The notes beneath the pieces are model-generated. The model ran no database searches, was not told where the DNA came from, and saw only the letters and a list, made by a program, of their open reading frames with translations. Shown here in pieces: positions 11,651 through 23,800 of a stretch of 64,000 nt of DNA. The first letter of the stretch is position 1; the number at the start of each line of letters is the position of its first letter. This DNA is from Undaria pinnatifida (taxonomy: Eukaryota; Sar; Phaeophyceae; Laminariales; Alariaceae), in assembly GCA_012845835.1 (NCBI GenBank), contig JABAKD010000023.1, forward strand, positions 5,934,137-5,998,136, in the 5' to 3' direction. Position numbers and translations under genes: made by a program.

Positions 11651-12601
11651 ACTCTACAGAGTGCGTAGTGAAATACCCTGCCTCTTTCTTTCGATTCTAT
11701 CGTCGACCCGTGTTACATCGTTACCCCTAGCTTGCAATACCTGTGCAAGATGCTTACCTCTCCCCGGGTCAGCGGCGTTCAGAGTGTTTCGTGCGTTAAC
11801 TACTACGCTTTGCGCTCCACCTTGTTCTCGAACCTCATGCCACATACATGTGTGCACGAGAAAACCGCGGCTTGGGTCTTGTTTGCACGCACCATTGTCA
11901 TTTTTTACGCCGCCGTAACAATAGTACCTTTGACACCCCAAATATCACGAAGAAGTGTTGATCCGTCAATGTATACGAAGACTTCGAATGAATGCTGGTT
12001 TTTGTCTGTTGAGCTCATGGACGGACGTCCGTCGAGGAGAAAGAGTGCCTTCATAGCAAATTTGTTGATATAGACTGCATCAAAAGCCCACACAGAGGAC
12101 ACACGTCACAGAGCACAGAAAAGGACCCGACGCCCAAGGGCCAAACTCAACTCAACACAGATAAATTCAACGAAGCTGAAAGTTTGTGAGGCTGCTTCCC
12201 AAGTTGCACGATGGGGACGATTTTTGGGCCAAATGGACTCGGCTTCCAAACGGGCGTGGTTTGGAGCTTCCGTGTGTGAGGCGACGCTCACTCACTTGTG
12301 GAATATTGAACCAGAAAGCTCTCACGGAACCTAAAGCAAAATCTCTTCTGAGAGAATGGAGTGCATCAACACCTACCTTAACATATGTCTGTGCACAAAA
12401 CCACTCCCGACAAAACCCACATTTCTCAATGGCATCTGCTCAAATACATGTAGCACCTCAACCTCTTGGTACGGTCCATTACCCCCCCCTTCTCTTCGCC
12501 ACGTCCTCTTTGCGCGACCATTATGGAGGGCTAGGCAGCCCCGCCCGATCCTCCAAAAATCTACTACTTCGGGAGAGCCTCACATTAGGAAGCAACAATT
12601 A

Positions 12602-12835
12602 CGGGTAGCTCCAAGCGGGGTAGGTTTCAAGGCATTGTATTATGTGTCCCAACCTCAGTATAGAATCATGTCGAGCAGATTTTCTTATGCGCGAAACCTC
12701 CGGGTAGAGTGAGCCCCCGAGCAAGGGCTCGCAGCAGTCTACGATCACGAACGCCCCCCAGGTACCACTAGGTACCCAATAATAGCCCAATAGCCCAAAC
12801 GGCACGAAACTGATACGTAACTATCATGCTGAACA
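12602..12835 (+). repeat. Dispersed repeat, copy 1 (pair with 15,627)
   Basis: AAGCGGGGTAGGTTTCAAGG, GTGAGCCCCCGAGCAAGGGC and GGCACGAAACTGATACGTAA recur in order at 15,627-15,862, with about 80 percent identity by eye. Confidence 0.65.
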
Positions 12836-12839
12836 TTCC

Positions 12840-13955
12840 AAATCAGCACCCTGCCGGATTCGTCACAAGACAGTGACGAATCAACACTTGACTCAATTCC
12901 GTCACCTGAAACTACAAAAATTGCAAGAGAAAACTCATCATCATAAGCGAAATCTTCTTCAATACTCCCACCTACAACAATTGTAATAACAACAAAAGAT
13001 TATAACAGCCGCGCGCCATCAGGGCAGAAACTAATGCGACAGATAAAATGCCAGAGATCTCAAGATCACCCTGACAAAGGTCTCCCGTTGTCCCCTAATA
13101 CCGCCATAGATATGCTGATCATACCGGTAAACCAATATAGCATAAATTATTGTCCGCAAACACATAATTTACCTGAGACACGAAAATTGGCATACACCGT
13201 CCGTGATAGAAAACGTGTCAGACCATCCACAAGCCACCCCGTTTTTCATTGCAAAACAAAAGCAAAATCTTGTTTGAGAATAATATAATATTATCAAAAT
13301 ATCGCATCCTTCGAATTTCCGAACAGTATTAAACCACCCATCAAGTACAGAAAATCGACATCGGTAATCCAATGACTAATTGAGACGTTGCAACCCCTCT
13401 CTCATTGAATACCAGTATGTCCTGTACTGTACGGTCACAAAGATGCCCCATACCATCTCATCAACACACGTACGCAAATACAAACAAGAGATACCAGCAA
13501 GACCTATAAGTCAGTGCAACCATTCCTCGCCAACAACAGTAATTACATGAAATATTGGTCATTCGCAAACCACCATAAAACCGAAAATACTCTCCTTTAT
13601 CTTGTGTTTGCGGTAGCTCCAAAAAATCGAATGAATAAACAATTAGAATGCCGCCACTGTTGATACGAAGAGCTCAAGCCCTATCAAGTACAAGAACTAT
13701 TCGACCATCGCAAAACAACTTTGTGTTTCACTCCTTCTTTGCGAACAAGCATTCGCCATATCTTTCTGTTGGTAAAACAATCAATCAATCGTGAACACGA
13801 CCACCTCTATTTGGCAATCAATCAGAAGATTACTGCCATGACAAAATATACCCGAAAACTATATCCAATCAGTGCCACCATGAATACCATACGTCAGCAG
13901 TACATTTCTCAATATGATGCACCCACGTACCCTCTTCTCCAAATCGTTATTGACT
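12840..13955. other. AT-rich unique sequence, no gene recognised
   Basis: Long AT-rich stretch with CA-rich words. No repeat partner or coding signal seen. Confidence 0.4.
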
Positions 13956-14220
13956 GTAAATCAGCTCCACCAGCGCTGGTTTCCTTCTGGTCCTGTCTCC
14001 ACCAGAAAAACAATACAAAATTATTAGATTGAGAAAGGCTGATTTGAACATGAAAGACACACTTCAAAACTCCGCATTGTTATGATATGTATATCAGCCC
14101 CACCAATTCCCTTCTGGTGCTGCCTATACTAGAAAAACACCTCAAGTTTTTCGGAGTTACGAAGAATGTCTGATTAGAACATGAAAACCCACTGCAAAAC
14201 TACCAGTAGAAAAATGCTAC
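13955..14220 (+). repeat. Tandem duplication, period about 130 bp
   Basis: Shared: ATCAGCTCCACCAGCGCTGG / ATCAGCCCCACCAATTCCCT, CTTCTGGTCCTG / CTTCTGGTGCTG, AGAAAAACA, and TGATTTGAACATGAAAGACA / TGATTAGAACATGAAAACCC. Confidence 0.6.
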
Positions 14221-14716
14221 GTATACCATCTAAAAAGAATGTTAGATCCTACCATCTGCGGGTCTCCACTGTAACCGCAAATATATCGCCCAATATTTAA
14301 CGGATCTTTACTCTTGCCGTAAATAAATACACGTCATATTCGACCAAAACGATTTTCCATCGACAAGTGAATCAATCGTAAAAATAAAGTCACCATTATT
14401 GACCAGACCTGCCCCCCGCCGTCCCGCGATGTTACCAAGTCAGAAAACTCCGGCTGGCAAAATAATGAACTGATCTGCGCCCTCCATTACCTCTCCTCCT
14501 GCTGCTGCTGCATATCATGGAGTGCGTGCGGCCATGCCGCTCGGTTTGATGCCAGGACGAACCCCCATCGATATTTGGCACTGCTGCAGACAACTCACGA
14601 TTACCCCACGCCCTTTCCTTCCACTTTTACAGGCGGCGGGAAGGGCGCGGCATGACTTCGCCCTACCAAATCACTCCCCATGGTAGGGTGCACACGGGCT
14701 GGTGGCCATGCGACTT

Positions 14717-14973
14717 GACACGTGCTACGATGGAGGTGCAACAACTTATTTTCTGAACTTCTTTTTTGGGATCTTAATACCTCTCCGCCAAACCTGATTT
14801 GGAGAAAAAGAGAACTTATACTACCGTATGAAAAATCCCATTGCCTACGTACGCAACGAGAATCATGCGAAAAAAATGACAATTTTGGACTATATTTGGT
14901 TCAGGAGCCCCGTCATTCGGAACACGTTTCATCCAAAAAGATATACCTGAATACCTCTATCGTAGCACGCGTC
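14717..14973 (+). mobile_element. MITE family A, copy 2
   Basis: 257 bp. The ends GACACGTGCTACGATGGAGG and CCTCTATCGTAGCACGCGTC are near-perfect inverted repeats. ACTT flanks both sides (14713-14716 and 14974-14977), a possible 4-bp target duplication. The interior matches GGTTCAGGAGCCCCGTCATT. Confidence 0.7.
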
Positions 14974-15626
14974 ACTTCGCGGAAAATGCAGATAACCCCA
15001 CACTTGCTGCCTTCCCAATCAACTTTCTGAAGTGGAGGGCGCACGGTAAATACTAAATACATGCCCTGCGACTAGAAACCCCCCGCTCGCAACTCACGGC
15101 CTAGGGTGCCTACGGTTGTACTTCCGCCATGGAAATTTTAGCTGCTGCTGTCACCCCCCCCGGTCCGCTGTATACGGTCGGCGAGTCCAAGGTTATACTT
15201 CGACCATGGACATAGGTTGCTGCTACTCCCTGCCTAAGGTTCTGCCGCGCCGTAGGGCTGTCGCTACTACTGCTGTACGTAGTCTACAGCAGCAGTGGAT
15301 GCTCCCTGAAAACGACGTTTCCACAACATCATCTCCGGTTCAGAATACAACTCGCATATCGAGCTGCCCTCCCTCTTCGGCTATCAACGAATCGTCACGA
15401 TGGCGGTAGAGCATCTCTCCGTGCCATACCAGCGGTGGCTCTTTCCTTTTCCCCACCAGACTCCTCCTTGCGCCTTGCTACTCTTATCAACAGGCCTCCA
15501 AAACGGCTGGCTCCTCAAACCTTCCTTCCCCGTTAATCTTCGACAGCATGGCCCTGTTCCAATGCTGCTGACCCGTAGACCCCTTATAAGGCTAGACCGA
15601 CTCGACTCGCACTCTAGAGTTTTCGT

Positions 15627-15862
15627 TAGCGCCAAGCGGGGTAGGTTTCAAGTCATTGTATTACGTTTCCCAACCACAGGGTAGGGGCAAGTCGAGCAGA
15701 CAACTAATGCATGAGACCTTCGAGAAGAGTGAGCCCCCGAACAAGAGCTACAGCAGTCTACCATCAAGAACGCCGCCCAGGTACTTCTGGGTACCCGATG
15801 ATAGCCTAACAGCCCGAAACGGCACGAAACTGATACGTAACTGTCACACCAAAAATCCCATG
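15627..15862 (+). repeat. Dispersed repeat, copy 2
   Basis: Direct partner of 12,602-12,835, about 3.0 kb away. No terminal repeats or coding potential recognised. Confidence 0.65.
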
Positions 15863-16773
15863 CCAACAGGTCCCAGGGTATCGGGTTATACACTTGTTTA
15901 TCGAACCCGTGAGTCTCAGTTTAATTTGCGCTCCGATGGCTCCGCATCTTTCTCGTCTATGTCTGATCTTGCTCTTGGGATACGAGCCGTGCTCAACACA
16001 GCTGACATTATGTCTCGGTACTCTCTGCGAACTCGACACTTCACTCGGCAATCTCCCAGCTGGTGCCGACAGATGGTGCTTGCTTCTCGTACGGGCTATC
16101 AGGTGCGACCCAGAAGACGTGCACCACAGTCGCCATGCAGAGATCGTGCCAATGTTAATCATGAAATATTGTTAAGTTGAGGCGCCAAATATATAACGCC
16201 AGTATCGCCCTCGTCACCCCCCTTTGCTACACACGCTTCACAGGTCGGCACGTCACTCCGTTCCTCACAGGCCCTGCACCCTTTTAACCCTTTGCTTCTG
16301 AACCCTCCTTAAAGCGACTAGGAGGGAGTACCATACCCTCTGTCGTAGGTCCCCTATGCCTATGGGCTACACCACGAATCTGTAGTGCCTCAACATATGC
16401 CCTTCGTCGACTTGGTTCCCCGCCGGAACATTTCGGTGATCGAACAAGTCACACACCCATGTTCAACCCCTTTAATGAAAATACTGTAGCTTACCGGGGC
16501 CAGAGTGCAAAATAGACGAGACATATATATATATATATATATGACTCGCCATACCTCTACAACGCACATGTGCCCACTAAATATTATCTTGCAACATCAA
16601 GCCCTTTCTAAACGGCCACATGCCTTATGGCGAAATTGATTTCGACATCTGATACCCCGCATTTCGGCCGTACCTTCTACAGCAAGTACGTAAGCAGGTG
16701 CTAACGATCATGCATGGACTAGAAAAAAATTCGAATATATCGCAGATTCGTGTATTGCGGAACGCGATGGGAC
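15863..16773. other. 3' flank of the beta-helix gene
   Basis: Downstream of the stop at 16774 on the minus strand. An AT run at 16,526-16,542. Overlapping frames on both strands at 15,660-16,180 reflect composition. No polyadenylation motif was identified with confidence apart from TGTAA overlapping the stop. Confidence 0.35.
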
Positions 16774-17867
16774 TTACAAGGAATCCTGCTGTGCGTCGTC
16801 ATCTGCCACAACGTCTCGACATGGACGAGTGCAGTTTGTGGTTTCCCCTCTACTATCACTCAAAACCAGCGCTGGGTGAACTGACTTCACCTGGTTAAAA
16901 CACACCGCGTGCGAGCGGTGGACAGACGGGAATATCTGCTCCACGGTTGTTTTTTGACCGAGCCAATCTTGGGCCAATAGCACGGCTTGACCCACTACCG
17001 CGGCAATCAAAAACATATTCGCTGAGATTAGCACCCACCCGAACACCGATAGCGCCCCAAACTCGTCATCTGACTCGTTTGCTTTCTTCAGGAGGGCAAC
17101 GTACATGCCGGCTAAGACTACGATATTCCCCCACCGGTACAGGTTCATATCCACCCTCCTTTCAAACGGTGACAGATACTCCGAAATGAACAGGAACAGT
17201 GCCGCGAGTGAGAGCACAACAGCTATCTGATTAATGCTGTTGGGGGCGATGTACACTGACGACATTGAAATAGTTAGCCTACGGCAGTACTCGATTGCCT
17301 CGTAGTAGTATCGTGATGGCCTGTACGTGCTCCAAATACTCCTGAATGGTTGGAGGTGCGCCATCGTTTCTCTGTCAGCCGTCTGAAGGTGTTTTCGGTT
17401 TCGCACAAGCCACATACCTAAACATACGGGAATGCCGACCGGGTACACGATAACCATCAGGAGAGCGTAAATCTCGTACGATCTATGCTGGCTGGTTGTG
17501 CATGAGATGTTATAGTCCGCCTTAAGGGGGTAAAACACGCAAGCCTCATCGCAGATGAACGTCTGAAATAATGACGACGAAACCGAGGAGTAAACGAAGA
17601 ATGCAACAAACAGTGATGCAGAGAGATGCCTGTTTTGAATTGTTTCGATATACTCGGCAGACCCGCAGTTGGTTCGCTTGCCGACGTAGTACGCGACGCC
17701 CAGTACGGCGAACACCACCAGCGGTGCGATCGTCACAAGCAGGAGACGACCGTAGAAACTAGGGTAAAACAGGCACGAGTAAGAAGCGATATAGCTGATG
17801 TCGAAGTTGGCCAAGGTGAGGTACGACAGGAACACCTCGTACTCCTCTGGATAGACGTCTTCAACAA
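16774..17867 (-). CDS. Exon 8: polytopic membrane domain and C terminus
   Basis: The acceptor GCTGCAG|TTGTT joins in phase 1 to give WQIFS-VVEDVYPEEYEVF. Hydrophobic helices lie at about residues 615-637, 656-678, 705-729, 785-806, 817-834 and 845-876. The loop between helices carries a basic/aromatic stretch (STYRPSRYYYEAIEYCRR), a feature of these families. The tail after residue 876 is hydrophilic and ends at TAA (16776-16774) within TTGTAAG. An in-frame CAG|GTGAAG at 16,890 could act as an alternative donor, so the last 38 residues are less certain than the rest. Confidence 0.85.
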
Positions 17868-20800
17868 CTGCAGCAAACTAACGTAAACCACGGTGGGCAG
17901 CATGAATGACGGCAAGGATGTGAGTTAGCATACGTGCATCTGCGGCTCAGATATAGCGTGTTGCGTGGTAACCATGTCTCAAAGGTGCTTGGCTCGAGTT
18001 TATCGAAGGGAGGCTAGAACTCATGTTCCGTGCAAATTGTTGCACGCAGCTTCGATAACAATATTGGAGAAGACTAGGTGTCGTCGCCGTTAGAGGTGGG
18101 GGCACGAAAACAAAACACAAGTAACCTTATTCATCCCTCCCCCCTACCCCAAAACACCAAACAATACCGGTCATGTGACGTTCTAAGGTCTTGGGCCATT
18201 ACCGCAAAACAAATTACTTGTGTGTACAAGCTTTTCCCGAGGCTTGTCGATGCCCTCGTCTTTCGCTTGTACCGTAGTTACACAGGAAAGTTTGTCGCTT
18301 CTAAATACACTTGGCCAGGCACACTTATTGTCGATAGTGTTTATAGCGCTTGCGGCCTCACATGACTCAAAACCTCCGATTTCAAGGGCGGCAAGGAAGC
18401 ACTCTTCAAACAATTCCGGATTAATCGAATCGCCTCCACAACAAATAGGGGGGGAGACGGAGATACCATAGCAGTGCGACTAGCGTGCGACTAGCGTGTG
18501 ACATAACAGCGCAATACTGTGTGTGATGGCCGTATCAATGTGAACCCGCTCGTAGACAAAGTTGATGAGTCGTTAGTCACCATAATATTTCCAGCCATGG
18601 TAAGAAAATGTCAATGCTGAAAGTGTCCCAGTTGTGGCGTATTCTGTTGTTGAGGAAAGTTATGCAGCTCAACCAAAACAATCCATTCGACAGAGGGTAT
18701 GCTCGACCGAAAGCTGACACGCTAATGCAAAGCAAACACCTTCTTCCGATATTATTCGTCGACGCTTCAATTCTTGTTTGTTTTTTGCCCTTATAACCAA
18801 TAGGCCATGCTCTAGTACCTTACTTAGCCGAGCGGATACATGTTCTGGAAAAACGTCGTGTCTCTGCGGGAAGTGGCGATCTAGCCAAGTCCGCAGCCCG
18901 AACGAGGAAGGGTGTTGTTCTACGTGCTGATACACCCCCCGAAATGATCATAGATCGGTTGTGTGTGTTTTTGCACTGTCGTGTGCGCGTGGGCGAGGGT
19001 CAAGTAGAAGGTCTCGCAGGGTTTGACCGTATTCTAACAGCAGGACGCGCTCCTGTACAGTTGCAATTGGAAGTTATGTAGTGAAATATTACGTATGTTT
19101 GGGTACCGTAAGTAGTATAGCAAATATTTGCATGCCAGTGTGGGGCGTAGATAGTCGCCTCATACCCTAAATCCGAAAAGGTGCAAGGGCATGGTTTTAG
19201 ACATAGGGATATGACATATTTAATCTGTGCGCCCTCGCTTGAAGATTGGAGTTTTCATTGTGTTGAAGCCTGATTAACTTATTTAGCTAGACTGCGAATA
19301 TGTATATATATGTTATCATAGAGCGATATTTCGGCAGAGTGTCCCTAGCATCTGCTATGTGCTGATCGACCCAAGCCACGGTAGGGGGGGCCCCTTTTGG
19401 GCCTTTCATTTCAGTGGCTAGGGGTCACTCGCGCGAGTAACCCCTTTGTTCCTATGCAATCTTACGTTTTCTTTATGTTTTATATTGACGAAATCAATCC
19501 GCAATGCAAAGGTATTCTGAGCTGCGGCAAACCGAGTTCCTAAACCATCTTCATTCGTAGGCTACAGAGCTACTCGTGCGAGTGGCTTAAACACACCAGT
19601 GAAAATGGGGGTACCCCCTCTATCGTAGCCTTGGTCGATCACTCTGTTTGTGTGCTTTGTATGAAGCATCGTTCATCTATGTTCTTATTGCAATACGTTC
19701 CGGTCTCGAGGCCAGCTTGCACTATACCGTCGTTGTTTTCGTCGATACTTTACGCGCCCCATGCAGCGACCGTTCGAACATCGGCAAACACGTGCATCTT
19801 TTATTTCGGACCTGTTGTCTTCTTCACAACATTTTTTTAGGCGACTACGATTACTGCGTTGACGGCCCCGCCGGATAACCATGCGTTCTTAATTTAACGA
19901 CCACTGCACTAGGTACTGTCCACCACAACCAAGCCTACCATTGGCGTCTGGTGATCTGTCTCTGGAATTTGGCTGCAGGCTTTTTCCTCTGATCGTTGCC
20001 TGACGGTTACTGCTTTTTTCAACGCGGAAGCACGCCACACATCAATGACGCCATGATATATGCAATGCCGATGGTTCAAATTAATCCGATACGTATACGA
20101 CGAGTGTATGGGTTCATCAATATCTAGCACCACGAGTGAAATAGGCCAATCTAGATGACCTTCGGCCGACACCGCTGGTGGCAAATAGTCACGAGAAGAG
20201 AGGCACGACAACAATTATCCTTGTCAAGGGTATGCCACCGCCGGACAAACATCCGTTGCAACGAGTACCCTTCGCAGGTAGTATGCTACGGACGACACTC
20301 CCATCTGGGCCACGATTCGCCACGGAGACTGCATGCGGGTGATTCTACCATGCCCCCCTCCCAAACCGGTGATATTCTTTAACGTTCCATGGTTTCCCGA
20401 CACGAGGAACGGTGATATAAAGCAATTGTCTCCATGTACTCTCATTTTTGCAAAGGAACATCGAACGATGACGTCGGCGTGGCAAGGGGCACCGTAGTTC
20501 AGGAGATACCGCCGGGAGCTGGTGTCGAAACGAGATATTTCATTAAGGAATAGTTTGTGGGGCTACCTCACAATGACTCATGCGACCGCCGAAAACTCTG
20601 CCAACAAGCACCCCCGCAAGCAGTATGCGTGCACCGAAATCATCCAGCACCCAGCAGTGCTTCATACCTGAAAAAATCTGCCACACAACCACGACGATCT
20701 TGATGGCAGTTAGCGGCAGTGCCTTCATCAATAAGCCCTGAAAAGAATACCACCTTCGCTTGATGATCCCTTGGGTAGGTGTCAAACGTTTGTCGTCTGC

Positions 20801-23800
20801 CGTCCTCCCCAAGTGCTTCAATATCGCCGTTGTAGCCAGAAGAAACCCTAGGGCTACGGCTGAAGCCACCGCCATTGCCCGCCACTTGTCCCTTTCAGAA
20901 CAAAGTCGGCAGCTGTAGTCGAGCCCCGGCGAATATCCTTCCGAGCAAGTGGCACAATCTGTATTTGGAATCCGGGGAGAGTCGGCCGAGCGGGCGTAAC
21001 GAGGCGATAATATGGATTGATGCAGTACGGCGACAAGGTTTTTGTGGCTGCGGAGGGTTTTATCGACGTCCCGTACAGAGATTCGATGAAAGTGCTTGAT
21101 GCAGATGAATTTACGCGGTTATTCTGAAACGTTGCCGTTGAGCCTTCGGCTGGATAGTGCCGTCGCAGAAAATGAGCCTTCCAACTTAGGTTATAATATA
21201 CAGCAGGTTTCGATCATGTATGCAGACTGGCCGTCTACACTATATAAACAAATACGTACTCGCCCTGCCGTGTCCGTTCAGCACATCGACGTGAACGCGG
21301 ACGGATTCTACCCGTGGTGATTTTTTTTTTGCCACACTTCTACTTTCGAGCTTCTGGACGTGCAAGCCTTGATCACAGGTGTCGTTTTTTTCTCCCCCCC
21401 TTGTTATGGCCTTCATGTTTTTGGGGCGCATAGGGTTCAGCACCCACTGATCGTCGACATTACATCGAGTGTTGCAAACTCAGGCTCTCGCGCTTTCCGC
21501 AAGTCAATTAGTGCACAAGAAAAAGCCCCACAAAAATATATACGAGTAAGAACTCGGGGGATTCGAACTCACGAAATTGACCTAGATACCAGGCTCGAGG
21601 AAAACTTTATTCGCCACCATGGCAGCGAGTGATAAAGAGCCGATCGCCCCGGTGGTCTATTGGGGTTACACTGCTATGCTATGAAATAGCGTTGGTCCTT
21701 TAATTTTTTAACCACGGCGTTGTGAGCTTTGTTGGTTTTATTTATTTGCAAGGAAACACGAGAAGAAAAGGATAAACTAACTGCTGAAATCGGCTAGCAG
21801 CGTAGGTACAATTCGACGCCAATCGTCGAGGGAAGAAAATGCTGAATTCTTCTCGCGATAAAAAAATTTGGGCATGTACCGTATTGGTGATGGGGGACGG
21901 GAGTCCGCTATATGACCCCGGGTCTGAGTTATATTAGTGGCAGGGCGAGAGTAGTGTCAGCATCACCATAAACGGGATGGGAAAATGAAAAGTGGTGAAG
22001 TGTATTACTGCTGCTGTAATAATACGGTACCCAAGCAAGTTGCACCGATCTACTCGATCTGGACCGCCTGCTGTATATTGTGCAATTGGTCCATGTACAA
22101 CTTCTCTAATCACAGGACGGTATGAAATGATTGTCATTGAACTCGCTGAACTTCTTAGTGAGTGGTGGTTTCTTCTATCCACGAACCCCGGCCGAGCCAA
22201 TCAATCGAAGGTTGGGTTACACTGCGGAGTGGTATCAACGCAGGGGTCAAATGAAATGTGCTAACCCGAGCACCGCGGGGTTGGGGTATACGAATAGAAA
22301 TTCAGCAGTAACGCGAGTCGCCCAATTTTTTCCTAGTTGAAAATACCTTGAAGGATTTCTGAACCGGGGTTAGACCGTGTTCTGTGGTGCTGGCGTTGTA
22401 TACGAACCTCAGCTAGCTAAGGCTTCCACACCGTGCGGAGTGGTGTCGACCCGGGAGAAGTCGGCTTTCGTCCCCGGTTTGTTGCAGTTGATAGGGTATG
22501 GCAGAAGTTCTGGAACGGGGGTGGAGCCCTATTGCCATCGGGTGCGTCGGAACGCCCCCCGCCGGTTTGCTGGCCTACATCTTCCCTGTATGTCCCTGGA
22601 TCTACGAGCTGCACAGACACTCAACGATAAGCAAATGTGAACAATAGATGATTGTTGCACATCGGGCGGGGTTTTGTCGATCCGCGGGAAAAACCGGATA
22701 TCGTCCCCGGTTTGTCAAAGGATTTCTGAAACGGGCACAGGACTCTTTATCCTCCCATGGTGGCGTTGCCGTTATGTCCGAGCCCCAGCCAATCAGCGGT
22801 AAGCAAATATGGTTGGAGTTCCACGTCGTTCGGAGTGATGTCTACACGGTAGGTCATTGTTTATTTTCCCGCGTTTTTGGAGCTGTAGAGATTCGCGGGG
22901 GACATGAATCGGGGATTGGTCCCTATTTTCCTCGTGTGCGACGGAAACGCCCCTCATTGATGGGCCTCTATCCGCCGAGGACAGCGATGTGAAGCTCGAA
23001 CCAATCAGCGACTAGCCAACGGGATTGGGATTTTCTCACCGTGGAGGGTAGTGTCGACCCGAGAAAGTTCCGTTTACTTCCCCGGTTGATGGAAGTTATA
23101 GAGATGTGGAACGATCTCTGGACAGGGGATGGGACCCTATATCCTTCCGAGGTGGGGCTGGCTCAACATGCGAACCATGGGCAATCTGAAAGTCAGCCGG
23201 CCGTTGGGGTGGTATTTCCATACCGTGGGGGGAGGTATCATGTGTGGATGAATTCCGATCCCGGCATGAGACCCTAACGTGCCCGGGTGACGCCTAAGTT
23301 GTGTATGAATCCTGTCCAAAGCGCGATCAGACGAAACTGACAATTGTTTTTTTGCGTCTAATAAGTAAGCTCGAGCCTGAAATACTTAGCTGACAAACTC
23401 GCAAACGCTGTAGTCGCGTATTGTACCTACGAGAAGAGTGAGCGATCTACACAGCTATCAACAAGCAGCAGCATTGCAGTAGCATTCGAAGAGTTGGGGG
23501 AAGGCAGTCATACCACCGTGTTTCGCGCCCCGAACAACGTCAGCACGTTTATCCACGATCAGACAACACACCGAGAGTCGATATGGGAGGCTCGGATCAA
23601 GATGATACCATTATAGCATGCATTGTATTTCAAAAGCTGGCTCAGTGCGTGTCTGTCAGTGGCTACGAAGAGGACACGCATCGGACATGATCAGTCACCT
23701 TACTGGCCCCGGATGATTGATGGAGTTAATCTATCATAAGAAACGCACTCGACACGTTCCGCCGCCCTACTTAAGGGTCAGTCGGCGTGTGGTCGGATTT

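Larger units (their letters stand above)
17868..20667 (-). other. Intron 7 of the beta-helix gene (2.8 kb)
   Basis: GTATGA ... TGCAG. It contains MITE B copy 3 and MITE C. Frames near 18,180-18,470 are open on both strands but lack matching splice signals. Confidence 0.75.

Noticed and set aside
18183-18471. Possible exon within intron 7
   Set aside because: Open on both strands. Adding it would break the exact frame of the eight-exon model.
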